DNA of 64,000 nucleotides from an uncultured Eubacteriales bacterium (GTDB taxonomy: Bacteria > Bacillota > Clostridia > Oscillospirales > Acutalibacteraceae), in the NCBI GenBank assembly GCA_949292775.1, contig CASFBL010000002.1, forward strand, positions 1 to 64,000. The letters are read 5' to 3'. Below are positions 33,497-43,093 of the stretch, one piece after another (the stretch's first letter is position 1; the number at the start of each line of letters is the position of its first letter). The translations under genes were made by a program, and so were the position numbers. The notes beneath the pieces were generated by a model. It ran no database searches. It saw only the letters and a list, made by a program, of their open reading frames with translations, and was not told the origin of the DNA.

Positions 33497-34876
33497 TTAT
33501 TCACCGCCCTTTGGCATATACTGGTCGATATATTCCGGGTGAATACGCTTTAATTCCGTGCGCGGGAGCATGGACAAAAGTTTCCAGCCAATCGCGAGCG
33601 TCTCCTCAATACTGCGGTCGGTGTCGTAACCCTGCGAAACATATTGCTCCTCAAAGGCGTCGGCAAATTCAGCGTATTTTTTATCCATGTCCGAAAGCGC
33701 CGAGTCGCCCAAAACCACGGCGAGTTCCGCCGCCTGCTTGCCGCGCGCATATGCGGCGAACAGCTGATTCATCGTGTCGGCGTGGTCCTCGCGGGTCTTG
33801 CCTTTGCCGATACCTTTATTTTTTAGACGCGAAAGGGAGGGCAGCACATTAATCGGCGGCTGCAAGCCTTTCATATATAGGTCACGCGACAAGATAATTT
33901 GCCCCTCGGTGATATAACCGGTAAGGTCGGGAATGGGGTGCGTCTTGTCGTCTTCGGGCATTGTCAAAATCGGAATTTGCGTAATCGAACCTTTTTTGCC
34001 GTTGATTCGTCCCGCGCGCTCATATAAAGACGCGAGGTCGGTGTAAAGATAGCCGGGATAGCCGCGGCGGCCGGGTACTTCTTTACGCGAAGCGGATACT
34101 TCACGAAGCGCTTCGGCGTAGTTCGTCATGTCGGTCATAATAACCAAAACATGCATACCGAGCGTGTAGGCAAGATATTCCGCACAGGTGATTGCCATGC
34201 GCGGCGTGGCGATACGCTCAACTGCCGGGTCGTCCGCCAGGTTTAAAAACAGAACGGAACGCTCTATGGAGCCTGTGCGCCGAAAATCCTCGCGGAAAAA
34301 TTCCGCCTGTTCAAAGGTGATACCGATAGCGGCGAACACAACGGCGAATTCGTCGTCGGTGCCGCGCACCTTGGCTTGTCTTGCAATCTGCGCCGCGAGC
34401 TGTTCGTGGGGAAGACCGGAGCCCGAGAAAATCGGAAGCTTCTGCCCGCGCACGAGCGTATTGAGCCCGTCAATCGCGGAAACGCCGGTCTGGATAAATT
34501 CCGCAGGGTAGTCGCGCGCCGCCGGATTAATCGGTGAACCGTTGATGTTGAGCTTTTCGTCGGAAAGAATGGGCGCGCCGCCGTCAATCGGTCGGCCGAT
34601 GCCGTCGAACACACGGCCTATAATCTCCGGCGCAACGGCGAGCTCCAGCCCGTGCCCCAAAAACCGCGCTTTGGATTCGGAAATCTGTAAGCCGTCTGCG
34701 CTTTCAAACAACTGCACAAGCGCCGTATTGTCTTTTGCTTCGAGCACTTTGCCCAAGCGAACACGGCCGTCTTTTTCGTGGATTTCGACCAGCTCATCGT
34801 ATTTGACATTTTCCACACAGTCTACCATCATCAGCGGGCCGACGACTTCCCGAATGGTTTTATAATCTTTTCTCAT
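33497..34876 (-). CDS. ntpB: V-type ATP synthase subunit B
   Basis: 459 residues. It has the A/B-type nucleotide-binding fold, with [19 protein letters not shown] in place of a Walker A loop (non-catalytic subunit), and [14 protein letters not shown]. With subunit A it forms the hexameric head. The ATG overlaps the subunit A stop by ATGA. Confidence 0.97.
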   Translation of the reverse strand: MRKDYKTIREVVGPLMMVDCVENVKYDELVEIHEKDGRVRLGKVLEAKDNTALVQLFESADGLQISESKARFLGHGLELAVAPEIIGRVFDGIGRPIDGGAPILSDEKLNINGSPINPAARDYPAEFIQTGVSAIDGLNTLVRGQKLPIFSGSGLPHEQLAAQIARQAKVRGTDDEFAVVFAAIGITFEQAEFFREDFRRTGSIERSVLFLNLADDPAVERIATPRMAITCAEYLAYTLGMHVLVIMTDMTNYAEALREVSASRKEVPGRRGYPGYLYTDLASLYERAGRINGKKGSITQIPILTMPEDDKTHPIPDLTGYITEGQIILSRDLYMKGLQPPINVLPSLSRLKNKGIGKGKTREDHADTMNQLFAAYARGKQAAELAVVLGDSALSDMDKKYAEFADAFEEQYVSQGYDTDRSIEETLAIGWKLLSMLPRTELKRIHPEYIDQYMPKGGE

Positions 34877-36669
34877 GCTTCGTCGCCTCCCGATTGTGCA
34901 AATTGTGCGAAGGTCTCGTTGATTTGTGTCCGCAACGCTTCGGCGTAGCCGTCAAAGCTTTCGTCCGGCTCATATTTCATTGCCGCGATTTTCGTAAGCA
35001 CCGCTTCCGGCGTTGCCTCTTTACAGGTCACGCCGTCATTCACGGCGACCTGCGCTTTGTCATACCATTCCAAAATGATGGAGATCATCTGCGCCTGTTT
35101 TTCGGGCGGCGTGAAACGGTCCACTTCGCGGAACGCGTCCTGCTGTAAGAAGTCCTCACGAATCATGCGCGTGCATTCCAGTGTCAGGCGGTCTTTTTCG
35201 CCCAAGGAGTCGAAACCGACCAGACTCACGATTTCGTTGAGTTCCGCTTCCTGCTGTAAAAGCGCCTTGATGCGGTCAATCGTTTTGGACCAGTCTTCGT
35301 CGATGTGCTCGTTAAAATACCGGTTTAATTTATCGGTATATAAGGAGTAGCTTTTCAGCCAGTCAATCGAGGGGAAGTGCCGCTGATAGGCAAGGTCGGC
35401 GCTCAAGCCCCAGAATACCTTAACGATACGAAGCGTCGCCTGTGAGACAGGTTCGCTGGTGTCACCGCCGGGCGGGGACACCGCACCGATTGCCGTAACG
35501 CAGCCTGCGCGCGCGTCTTTGCCGAGACAAACCACATTGCCCGCGCGTTCGTAGAATTCCGCAAGACGCGTGGAAAGGTAGGCAGGGTAGCCCTCTTCAC
35601 CGGGCATTTCTTCAAGTCGTCCGCTCATTTCGCGGAGCGCTTCCGCCCAGCGGGAGGTCGAGTCCGCAATAATGGCTACTTTGTAGCCCATGTCGCGGAA
35701 ATATTCGGCAATGGTGATGCCGGTGTAAATCGAAGCTTCACGCGCCGCCACCGGCATGTCGGAGGTGTTCGCGATTAGCACCGTGCGCTTCATCAGCGGC
35801 AGCCCGGTGCGCGGGTCGTGCAGTTCCGGAAATTCCTTTAAAACATCGGTCATTTCGTTGCCGCGTTCGCCGCAGCCGATATAAACGATAATATCCGAAT
35901 CCGACCACTTGGCGAGCTGGTGCTGCACTACCGTTTTGCCCGAACCGAACGGACCGGGAACGCACGCCACGCCGCCTTTGGCAATCGGGAACAGGGCGTC
36001 AATGACGCGCTGACCGGTCACCATGGGTTCTGCCGGGATTTTCTTGCTGACATAAGGTCTGCGGCGGCGAACCGGCCATTTTTGAAGCATCGGCAGGTCC
36101 ACGGTTTCGCCTTTTTCGGTTTTGAGCTTTGCAATCGGCTCTAAAATCGTGGCTTCACCGTCAAACACCCATTCCACCGTGCCGGAAACGCCAAAAGGCA
36201 CCATGATTTTCTGCGTGACGGCAGGGGTTTCTTCGACCGTGCCGAGCACATCGCCGGCACTAACCTTGTCGCCGACTGCCGCCGCGGGCACAAAGCGCCA
36301 TTTCTTTTCACGGTCAAGCTTCGGCACTTCCACGCCTCGCGAAATGCGGTCGCCCTCGGCTTTGTAAATTTCAGTAAGCGGTCTTTGAATGCCGTCGTAA
36401 ATGCTTTCAATAAGCCCGGGCGCCAATTCCACGCTCAGCGGCTCGCCGGTCAAATAGACGGGCTCGCCGGGGCCGATGCCGGCGGTATCTTCATAAACCT
36501 GTATCGAGGCCATATCGTCGCGCAGTTCAATGACTTCGCCGATGAGCTTCTGGTCGCTGACACGCACCACATCGTGCATCTGCACATCGCGCATGCCGTC
36601 GGCGACAATCAGCGGGCCTGCAACTTTCCGGATAACTCCGGCGTGTTTCGTTTCTGTCAATTTGGGCAC
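34873..36669 (-). CDS. ntpA: V-type ATP synthase subunit A (catalytic)
   Basis: 598 residues. The Walker A loop is [13 protein letters not shown] near residue 235 and the Walker B region lies in the [16 protein letters not shown] segment onward. The long insertion of about 90 residues before the P-loop distinguishes V/A-type A subunits from F-type beta. It hydrolyses or makes ATP in the head. It starts six bases after subunit F and overlaps subunit B. Confidence 0.97.
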   Translation of the reverse strand: MPKLTETKHAGVIRKVAGPLIVADGMRDVQMHDVVRVSDQKLIGEVIELRDDMASIQVYEDTAGIGPGEPVYLTGEPLSVELAPGLIESIYDGIQRPLTEIYKAEGDRISRGVEVPKLDREKKWRFVPAAAVGDKVSAGDVLGTVEETPAVTQKIMVPFGVSGTVEWVFDGEATILEPIAKLKTEKGETVDLPMLQKWPVRRRRPYVSKKIPAEPMVTGQRVIDALFPIAKGGVACVPGPFGSGKTVVQHQLAKWSDSDIIVYIGCGERGNEMTDVLKEFPELHDPRTGLPLMKRTVLIANTSDMPVAAREASIYTGITIAEYFRDMGYKVAIIADSTSRWAEALREMSGRLEEMPGEEGYPAYLSTRLAEFYERAGNVVCLGKDARAGCVTAIGAVSPPGGDTSEPVSQATLRIVKVFWGLSADLAYQRHFPSIDWLKSYSLYTDKLNRYFNEHIDEDWSKTIDRIKALLQQEAELNEIVSLVGFDSLGEKDRLTLECTRMIREDFLQQDAFREVDRFTPPEKQAQMISIILEWYDKAQVAVNDGVTCKEATPEAVLTKIAAMKYEPDESFDGYAEALRTQINETFAQFAQSGGDEA

Positions 36670-36675
36670 CTGCCT

Positions 36676-36999
36676 TTATTCCTTATTAAATAGATTTGTG
36701 CCTAACGCCTTTTCCATGTTGGCGTTGATTTTCGCCATTGCGTAGCCTGTCGGACCGCTTTTTTCGGGGACGGGCAAAATGACGGGGTAAGCCGCCGCGC
36801 GGTAGGGCTTCAAGGGCTCTTCCAGCGCTTCGGCGAAGTTTTCTGTTAAGAAAATGACATCCGTTTTCTCGCGTACAAGCTGCCTTACGGCGTCAAGCGC
36901 CTGTTCGTCTGTGGTGACGGGCACGGTTTTAATTCCCGCGGCCGAGAACAGCAAAATGGATTCGTGCCGCCCGACAGCGGCGATTTTTGCGTTGCTCAT
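36676..36999 (-). CDS. ntpG: V-type ATP synthase subunit F
   Basis: 107 residues with the Rossmann-like pattern of subunit F (AAVGRHESILLFSAAGI, then VIFLTENFAEAL, then YPVILPVPEKSG). It binds the rotor shaft subunit D. Its start overlaps the stop of subunit C. The symbol follows the Enterococcus hirae scheme. Confidence 0.9.
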   Translation of the reverse strand: MSNAKIAAVGRHESILLFSAAGIKTVPVTTDEQALDAVRQLVREKTDVIFLTENFAEALEEPLKPYRAAAYPVILPVPEKSGPTGYAMAKINANMEKALGTNLFNKE

Positions 37000-37859
37000 G
37001 TCGTGCCCTCCGTTTGCGCCTGCGACGCTTTTTCGGCGAACATCAGCCGCAGTGCGGCCGCTTCCGCCTTTTTGCGGAAATAATACTGCGCTATCGCGCC
37101 GATGCCGTCATCGTAAGACAGGTCTGTCAGTACGCTCGAAAGCTTCGCTTCGGTGTCGGCTAAAATCTGCGCTTCGTCTTGTGTTTCGTCGGCGGAAAAG
37201 TCCACGGGCAGAAATGCAAAATCATAATCCGCCGCGTCTTTGTGAAGTCTGTTAAGCCTTAGGACGGTCAGGCGGTTTTTGCCCGCACCGTAAACCGTGA
37301 ACAACGCTTCAAGCGCACGGCAGTGCTTTTCTTTCGCTTTTCCCAGCGCATAGGCGAACACCGCGTTATCGACTTTGCAGCTGATTTTGCACGGGTCGTC
37401 TTCTGCTTCGATGCCTGTCAGCGCTTCTTCGAGCGCTTCACCGAGCATGGAGTAGTCGCCTGTCTGCACGCAAACGCGCAAAAGGTCTTTTGAAAACCCG
37501 CCTTCTGTGAGGGTGTCGGTGTTTACCGGCGTGCCGGTTTTTTCCGCTTTCAAAAGGAATTTTAAATTCAGCGCGTCCTCTTCAAAAAACAAGAGGTTTA
37601 CAAGCTCTTCGTCGGGGGAAATTTCCCGCACAAACGCCGCTACGGTATTTTTTTCCTGCTCGATGACGCTGTAAATGCTTTGCCCGTCCGCTTTTTGCGG
37701 ATAGCCGAAGTCCGCCAACAGCTTTTCGGCGGTCGGGGTGTCCGCTTCGCGCAGTCTGCCGAGCATTTCGGGTGTCAGAATGCGGTGCGGCGTGCCGCTG
37801 ATGCGTCCGAGCGCGTATTCATAAGACTTTTTGCCGTAAACATTATATTGCTCGCTCAT
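36996..37859 (-). CDS. ntpC: V-type ATP synthase subunit C, short form
   Basis: 287 residues, shorter than the roughly 330 of well-studied NtpC. It is all-helical in appearance, with YGKKSYEYALGRISG at the N-terminus and the NLLFFEEDALNLKFLLKA segment typical of AtpC/AC39. It links the rotor ring to the central shaft. It overlaps both neighbours (subunit E and subunit F) by four bases, so it is certainly part of the operon. Confidence 0.88.
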   Translation of the reverse strand: MSEQYNVYGKKSYEYALGRISGTPHRILTPEMLGRLREADTPTAEKLLADFGYPQKADGQSIYSVIEQEKNTVAAFVREISPDEELVNLLFFEEDALNLKFLLKAEKTGTPVNTDTLTEGGFSKDLLRVCVQTGDYSMLGEALEEALTGIEAEDDPCKISCKVDNAVFAYALGKAKEKHCRALEALFTVYGAGKNRLTVLRLNRLHKDAADYDFAFLPVDFSADETQDEAQILADTEAKLSSVLTDLSYDDGIGAIAQYYFRKKAEAAALRLMFAEKASQAQTEGTT

Positions 37860-38509
37860 GTTGCATCCTTTCCGGCGGCAAACAGACAGTCGGCAATCTG
37901 CTTTTCATGCTGTTCGAAAACATCCGCGAGCAGTGCGTCCAAAGACAAATCCATGTCATAGGTTTCGCCGCAAAGCAGGAACCCGCCGTCAATCGGGGCG
38001 TCGTTTTCGTCTAATGTAAGCGTAAGGGGCGCGCCCTGCGCGTCACTTGCCGCTTGTTCCATTGCCGCAAGCAAAGTGCCGTTCCCTCCGGTTGCCTCTT
38101 TGTAAAAGGCGGCTGAGGTATATTTGTCTTTATCAGCTTCAGGGACGCGCAAACGCATTTTGTCTCCGTGGATGTTTTCTTGTGCGAGCTTTAAGCGAAG
38201 CGCGCAGAATTGCGCTGCGTCAGAGGAAAGCAGCTTTGCTTTCGCTTCTGCTTTTGCCTTTTGCAAAAGCTCGTGCTTGTGGTTTAAGCAGTCAATTTTG
38301 CTGTCGAGCGACGCTTGCTGTGTACCTGCGCGCAAAAGCATCGCAGCGTCCTCACGCGCTTTTTCCAAAATGCCGTCGGCTTTCGCTTTGCCGTCATTTA
38401 AAATGGCTTCCCGCGCCGCGTCAGCTTTTTGTTTGCCGTTTTCTATGATTTCGTCGCATTGCGCCTGTGCTTTTTCTTGAATCTTCTGAATGACTGTATT
38501 TGCGCTCAT
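37856..38509 (-). CDS. ntpE: V-type ATP synthase subunit E
   Basis: 217 residues. The N-terminal half is a long Ala/Lys/Glu-rich helix (IQKIQEKAQAQCDEIIENG) with heptad-like pattern, and the C-terminal globular part contains DGGFLLCGETYDMDLSLDALL. With subunit G it forms the peripheral stalk that holds the head still. Its stop overlaps the start of subunit C. Confidence 0.9.
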   Translation of the reverse strand: MSANTVIQKIQEKAQAQCDEIIENGKQKADAAREAILNDGKAKADGILEKAREDAAMLLRAGTQQASLDSKIDCLNHKHELLQKAKAEAKAKLLSSDAAQFCALRLKLAQENIHGDKMRLRVPEADKDKYTSAAFYKEATGGNGTLLAAMEQAASDAQGAPLTLTLDENDAPIDGGFLLCGETYDMDLSLDALLADVFEQHEKQIADCLFAAGKDAT

Positions 38510-38540
38510 GCTTTATTGCTCCTTTTCTTCTGTGTATGGC

Positions 38541-39011
38541 TTACAGCTGGATGCCGTAAATCAAAAGGATAGAAGTTAAGAGCGCAAGAATGGCGTAAGT
38601 TTCAACCAGCGCGGTCATGGTGATGCCTTTACCGGAGGCGTCGGGCTGTTTGCCGGTCATGTGAATCGCACCGACAGCGGTTTTGCCCTGTGCAATACCG
38701 GAAACAAGACCGGCGATTGCCATCGGCATAGCCGCGCCGAAGAACTGCCAGCCCTGTGCGGCGGTCAAATCCACTGCATTGCCGCCGAGCACGCCGATTT
38801 GCACCATGATTAGGATAGCGGTCAAGAAGCCGTAAATGCCCTGTGTGCCGGGCAGCGCCTGCAAAACAAGCAGTTTACCGAACAGTTCGGGTTTTTCTGA
38901 AGTCACGCCGGCAGCTGCTTTACCTGCTGCCATAACGCCGATAGCCGAGCCGCAGCCCGCAAGAGCCGCACAAAGAGCTGCGCCGATAATTGCAATAGAA
39001 AGTCCAGACAT
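38541..39011 (-). CDS. ntpK: V-type ATP synthase subunit K (rotor ring, Na+-type ligands)
   Basis: 156 residues, two fused helical hairpins. The first hairpin has LPGTQG (L53, T56, Q57) and the second has Q108 and the ion-binding glutamate E137. These correspond to L61, T64, Q65, Q110 and E139 that coordinate Na+ in Enterococcus hirae NtpK, so Na+ rather than H+ coupling is likely (inference). It lies between subunits I and E with two- and about 30-base gaps. Confidence 0.95.
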   Translation of the reverse strand: MSGLSIAIIGAALCAALAGCGSAIGVMAAGKAAAGVTSEKPELFGKLLVLQALPGTQGIYGFLTAILIMVQIGVLGGNAVDLTAAQGWQFFGAAMPMAIAGLVSGIAQGKTAVGAIHMTGKQPDASGKGITMTALVETYAILALLTSILLIYGIQL

Positions 39012-39013
39012 AA

Positions 39014-40867
39014 TTATTTTCCTCCGTTATCTTTGATTTGAATATATTTTGGGTTGATGGAAAGCGGGCGGAACAGCTTGCCGCTTCCCTCATAAAACTT
39101 GCCGTAAAATTCAATGTACTGCAAGCGGCAGTCATGCACATAGGCGGATAAAAGTCCAAGCGCCAAGTTGAACACATGCCCGGCAATGTAAATGACAAGA
39201 GAAAGAATAAATCCAATCACCGAGCCCTGAATCATGCCGGCGAGCATGTTCATGACCATGCCGACTACGCCGGTGGCAAGGCTCAAGGCTAAAATACGCG
39301 AATACGAAAGAATATCGCTCAAATAGCTTGTCACACCGTAAAGCCCGACAAGACCGCCGGTGATTTTGCCAGCCACGCCTTTTTTTGCGCGCCCCGCGGT
39401 AAAGAGAATGATGACCGCGCCGACGACTGCGAGCACAATGGCGACGGTGCGGGCGGGCTTGACAAAGATGAGTCCCAGTCCGCTGATGACCAAAATCCAA
39501 GAGACCTGGTCAAAAATCGCGTCCAGCCAGTGCCCGGCTTTTACGCTGTTGACAATCTGCACAATAAGACCTGTGAAAATATGCGCCACACCGAGTACCA
39601 TGGTAAGAATCAGCATACGCACCGGGTCGTCTAAGGGTGAGAACAAAATCGGGTGCCAGGTTTCGCCGAAATAGCTGCCGAAGAGCGCCCCGCAGAGAAT
39701 GGTGGTAATCGACGAATATAAAAGCACATTGGTAAGCTTCGCGGTTTCGCCTTTTGGCTTAAAGAACTTTTTGAAAAGTAAAATCAAAACCACCATCATT
39801 AAACCATAGCCCGCGTCGCCCATCATCATGCCGAAAATTACCCAGTACCAGGGCGCCATCACGGCGTTCGGGTCATAGCCGCCGTATTTCGGCACGCTGA
39901 ACATATTGGTGATGCCCTCAAACTGCGAAACGGTTTTGTTGTTGTGCAGTTTTGTGGGCACATCTTCGTCGGGGAGGGGGTCGCGCGCCGACAGGTCATA
40001 AACATCGGTAACGCTTTTTACCGCTTTTTCCGCGTTTTCAAGCTCGTCAGCCGGAACCCAGCCTTCTAAAAGAACGGTTTGCGCGGTCTCAATAAACGGC
40101 GCGTTTTCCAGTTCGCTTTGCGCGCGGTACTGCTCACAAAGCAGCTGCGGTGCGTGGCTTTGGGAAGCCAAATCGCGCAGTTCTTCCTGCCGGTTGTCTA
40201 AGGTCTCCTGCGCGCTGCGCAGCGTTTCTTTGCTTTGCTTTACCGCTTCGCCGACTAAGCCTTGCTCTAACGGAATCGAAGCTTTTTCAAACCCGCTTTC
40301 CGAAAGTTCATTAAGCGCCTGCCCCGGCAGGGAAACAACTACCACATAGAGCGCGGTTTCCGTCTCCGAAACGGTTTCCACAGAACATCCCGCGTCTGCC
40401 GAAGCGGCAAAAAAGCTTTCGGCGTGTTTTTGGGGCAGGGTGCCGGGGGTGTAGACCGCATAAGCGGAATCCCGGAGCGCTTCCACAGGGAGAGTTAAAT
40501 TCGCCCAAGGGCTTAACTGCTCCAACTGCGCTGTTTCTTTCTGGATGCGTTCTTTCAGCGCGTGAATTTCCGAAAGCAGGGCTTCCATTTCCTCCGCAGT
40601 TTCCTGCGCTTTTTCGTTATGCGCTTCAAACGCGGCTTCGGTTTCCGCCGGCAGTTCGTCAAACAGCTTCTTTTTCGGGGCATAGGGTTTGATGTCGGCG
40701 ATGAGCTTTTCCATGCGGCGCAAAGCCGCGCCTGCCTGCGCAGTTGCGCGTGTCGCGTCCTGCGGCTCGCAAAGCATAAGGTTGCCCTGTTTTTGCAGGG
40801 CACGCAAAACCTGTTCCCGGTCGTCACGCAGAATGACCAGCGTTACGAATTTCATCGGGACAATCAA
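39014..40867 (-). CDS. ntpI: V-type ATP synthase subunit I (membrane stator)
   Basis: 617 residues. The cytoplasmic N-terminal half contains long helices (about 60-250), and the C-terminal half has about eight membrane helices starting at YWVIFGMMMGDAGYGL near residue 345. This subunit forms the ion half-channels against the K ring and anchors the peripheral stalks. It follows subunit G by about 20 bases. Confidence 0.95.
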   Translation of the reverse strand: MIVPMKFVTLVILRDDREQVLRALQKQGNLMLCEPQDATRATAQAGAALRRMEKLIADIKPYAPKKKLFDELPAETEAAFEAHNEKAQETAEEMEALLSEIHALKERIQKETAQLEQLSPWANLTLPVEALRDSAYAVYTPGTLPQKHAESFFAASADAGCSVETVSETETALYVVVVSLPGQALNELSESGFEKASIPLEQGLVGEAVKQSKETLRSAQETLDNRQEELRDLASQSHAPQLLCEQYRAQSELENAPFIETAQTVLLEGWVPADELENAEKAVKSVTDVYDLSARDPLPDEDVPTKLHNNKTVSQFEGITNMFSVPKYGGYDPNAVMAPWYWVIFGMMMGDAGYGLMMVVLILLFKKFFKPKGETAKLTNVLLYSSITTILCGALFGSYFGETWHPILFSPLDDPVRMLILTMVLGVAHIFTGLIVQIVNSVKAGHWLDAIFDQVSWILVISGLGLIFVKPARTVAIVLAVVGAVIILFTAGRAKKGVAGKITGGLVGLYGVTSYLSDILSYSRILALSLATGVVGMVMNMLAGMIQGSVIGFILSLVIYIAGHVFNLALGLLSAYVHDCRLQYIEFYGKFYEGSGKLFRPLSINPKYIQIKDNGGK

Positions 40868-40888
40868 ACAAACTCACTCCTTTACGCA

Positions 40889-41188
40889 TCACAAAAGCGA
40901 TGTGATTTTTTCGACGGCAGCTTGCATATTGGCGTTTGCCACCGCCGTTAGTTTTTCTTTTTCTTTCTCTGTTTCTGCTTTTGCGGCTTCGGTTTCCTTT
41001 GCCGCTTGCGCCCGTGCGTCTTGCAGAATGTTTGCCGCGCCCGTCTTTGCTTTAGCGACTTCTTCCTGCACCTGTTTTTGCGCGGTAGTCTGCGCTTCTT
41101 CCAAAAGGACTTTGGCGCGGCCTTTCGCTTCGGCTTTTTTCTCTTGGGCTGCTTGTTCGGCCGCTTTGATTTCGTTGAGCATATCCAT
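40889..41188 (-). CDS. ntpF: V-type ATP synthase subunit G (AhaH-like peripheral stalk)
   Basis: 99 residues, almost entirely Ala/Lys/Glu/Gln coiled coil, as in AhaH/NtpF stalk subunits. It pairs with subunit E. It is the first gene of the operon, with GGAGG six bases upstream of the ATG. The assignment rests on composition, size and operon position more than on motifs. Confidence 0.85.
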   Translation of the reverse strand: MDMLNEIKAAEQAAQEKKAEAKGRAKVLLEEAQTTAQKQVQEEVAKAKTGAANILQDARAQAAKETEAAKAETEKEKEKLTAVANANMQAAVEKITSLL

Positions 41189-41281
41189 AGTGTAACCTCC
41201 ATGTCCGGCAAACGCCGGTTTTCAGGCTCTTTGTTTGACTGGAATGTCCAAATGAACGGGTAGCAATTCCATATCGTTACT

Positions 41282-41310
41282 AATATACCATAAATTTTCC
41301 TTTAAACCAA
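41282..41310 (-). promoter_or_regulatory. Putative V-ATPase operon promoter
   Basis: Minus strand TTGGTT (41305-41310), 17-bp spacer, TATATT (41282-41287), about 95 bases upstream of the first gene. A short hairpin CCGGC/GCCGG lies in the leader near 41212-41226. Confidence 0.5.
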
Positions 41311-41424
41311 GAATTTTATGAATTTTATACGAAAAAATTTGGGTACAAAATCGACTGAAATGTTCAGTAAAGGACATTTTCTGAAATTTTCTTGAAAAAT
41401 ATTTTGCATTTTCCCGAAAAAAGC

Positions 41425-41456
41425 AAAACCCCGGCGCAGTATATGCGCCGGGGTGT
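41425..41456 (-). terminator. Intrinsic terminator of glnA
   Basis: A 10-bp GC stem (41429-41438 with 41444-41453) is followed on the minus strand by TTTTGC. Confidence 0.8.
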
Positions 41457-41468
41457 GTTTTGAGAAGC

Positions 41469-42893
41469 TTATAAATTATAATATTTTTCAAATTCCAGCG
41501 GATGCGGTACGGCTTCAATCTGACGGCACTCTTCCCGCTTGGTTTTGATGAAGTTTTGCAGCAGCTCTTCGGGGAAAACGCCGCCTGCGGTCAGGTAGTC
41601 GTGGTCAGCCTCCAGCGCATCGAGCGCGGCATCTAAAGAGATAGGCAAACTTTGCAGCTTGCTCTTTTCTTCGTCAGAGAGCGTATACAGATTGACATCA
41701 TACGGTCCCCAGCCGTTTTCATGGGGGTCAATCTGGTTCTTTACGCCGTCGAGACCTGCCATAAGAATGGCGGCATAGCAGAAATAGGGATTGCAGGTCG
41801 CGTCGGGGTTGCGCAGCTCAAACCGGTGCTCGCCCGGGGCTTTCGCATAGGCGGGAATGCGAACGACCGCACTGCGGTTCGAGGTGGCATATCCTACTGT
41901 GACCGGCGCTTCAAAGCCCGGAACCAGCCGTTTAAAGGAATTGGTGCTGGGATTGGTAATGGCGCACAGAGAGCCGATGTGCTTCAAAAGTCCGCCGATG
42001 AAATAATGCGCGGTTTTGCTTAAATGTGCATAGCCCGAGTCGTCCGAAAATACGGGTTTTCCGTCTTTTAAGAGCAGCATATGTACATGCATGCCGCTGC
42101 CCGCTTCGCCGTAAACGGGTTTGGGCATCAAAGTTGCGCTCTTGCCGTATTTAGCCGCGGTATTTTTAATGATGTATTTGATCATCATGGTTGCATCGGC
42201 CATTTTCGACATTTCGCCGAGCTTTGGCTCGATTTCAAACTGGCCGGAAGCCGCGACCTCCGGGTGGTGGTATTTCACTTCAATACCGGCTTCCTCCATA
42301 AGCAGGCACATTTCACTGCGGCACTCATAAGAGGTGTCGAAGGGCTTTGCAATGTGATAGGCCTTTTGCTTGGGCACGATGTTGCCGAATCCCTCTTCAA
42401 AGCTGTTGAAATAAGACTGCTTTGCGTTCAGATACATAGAAACGGAATTGGGCTGGATTTCCCAGCCGACTTCGTCAAACAGATAAAACTCAAATTCCGG
42501 CAGGATGAGCATGGTGTCTGCTATGCCGGTCTGCCGCATATAATTTTCGGCTGCCAGCACGATGTTGCGCGGATACTGTGCCAGCGGGCGGTTTTCAGGG
42601 GTATCGATGATCATGGCGTTGCCGCTCATGGAAAGCGTGGGGATTTCGCAAAACGGGTCAATAAGCGCCGTGTCAGGGTCGGGAATAAAGACCATGTCGC
42701 TTTTTTCAACCACTGCATAGCCATAGTTGGACGCGTCAAACCCGATGCCCTTTTCCATGATGTCTTCGGAAAAGCTCTCAGCGGGAATGGTCACATGGCG
42801 GTACTGCCCGTTGATATCGACCATTTTAAAATCCACCATTTTAATGCCTTTTTCACGAATGAGGGTAATGATATCCTGAACACTTTTTTGCAT
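41469..42893 (-). CDS. glnA: Glutamine synthetase, type I
   Basis: 474 residues. The metal-binding LPEFEFYLFDE, ATP-binding GSGMHVHMLLLKDGKP, KRLVPGFEAPV and late glutamate-loop signatures are all in order. It makes glutamine from glutamate, ammonia and ATP. Length and an NLYTLSDEE segment near residue 390, at the place of the regulatory tyrosine loop of adenylylated GS, resemble the longer GSI type, but the Asp-Leu-Pro-Pro context is missing, so control by adenylylation is doubtful. It is monocistronic with its own promoter and terminator. A GlnR-type box is not evident. Confidence 0.95.
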   Translation of the reverse strand: MQKSVQDIITLIREKGIKMVDFKMVDINGQYRHVTIPAESFSEDIMEKGIGFDASNYGYAVVEKSDMVFIPDPDTALIDPFCEIPTLSMSGNAMIIDTPENRPLAQYPRNIVLAAENYMRQTGIADTMLILPEFEFYLFDEVGWEIQPNSVSMYLNAKQSYFNSFEEGFGNIVPKQKAYHIAKPFDTSYECRSEMCLLMEEAGIEVKYHHPEVAASGQFEIEPKLGEMSKMADATMMIKYIIKNTAAKYGKSATLMPKPVYGEAGSGMHVHMLLLKDGKPVFSDDSGYAHLSKTAHYFIGGLLKHIGSLCAITNPSTNSFKRLVPGFEAPVTVGYATSNRSAVVRIPAYAKAPGEHRFELRNPDATCNPYFCYAAILMAGLDGVKNQIDPHENGWGPYDVNLYTLSDEEKSKLQSLPISLDAALDALEADHDYLTAGGVFPEELLQNFIKTKREECRQIEAVPHPLEFEKYYNL

Positions 42894-42935
42894 GAGAATA
42901 CACCATCCTTATCAGTTGTGTTTTTGAATAGTTTT

Positions 42936-42964
42936 ATCCTACCTTGAAAATAGTTTTTTGTCAA
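42936..42964 (-). promoter_or_regulatory. Promoter of glnA
   Basis: Minus strand TTGACA (42959-42964), 17-bp spacer, TAGGAT (42936-42941), about 42 bases before the ATG. Confidence 0.65.
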
Positions 42965-43021
42965 TATCGTATTTTTAAAGCCGTGAAGGCGGAAGTATAC
43001 CGCTAACAGAAGATAGAGCGC

Positions 43022-43055
43022 AAAAAAGCAGCCTGCTTTAACAGGCTGCTTTTTT
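43022..43055. terminator. Terminator after the surface protein gene
   Basis: A 14-bp perfect stem (43022-43035 with 43042-43055) with A and T flanks can act in both directions. Confidence 0.9.
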
Positions 43056-43093
43056 GCTTGTAAGGGGAATATGCCTTTTTAAAGGCTTAAAGA

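Noticed and set aside
42894-43021. GlnR-type operator at glnA
   Set aside because: No TGTNA-N7-TNACA palindrome near the promoter could be found by eye.
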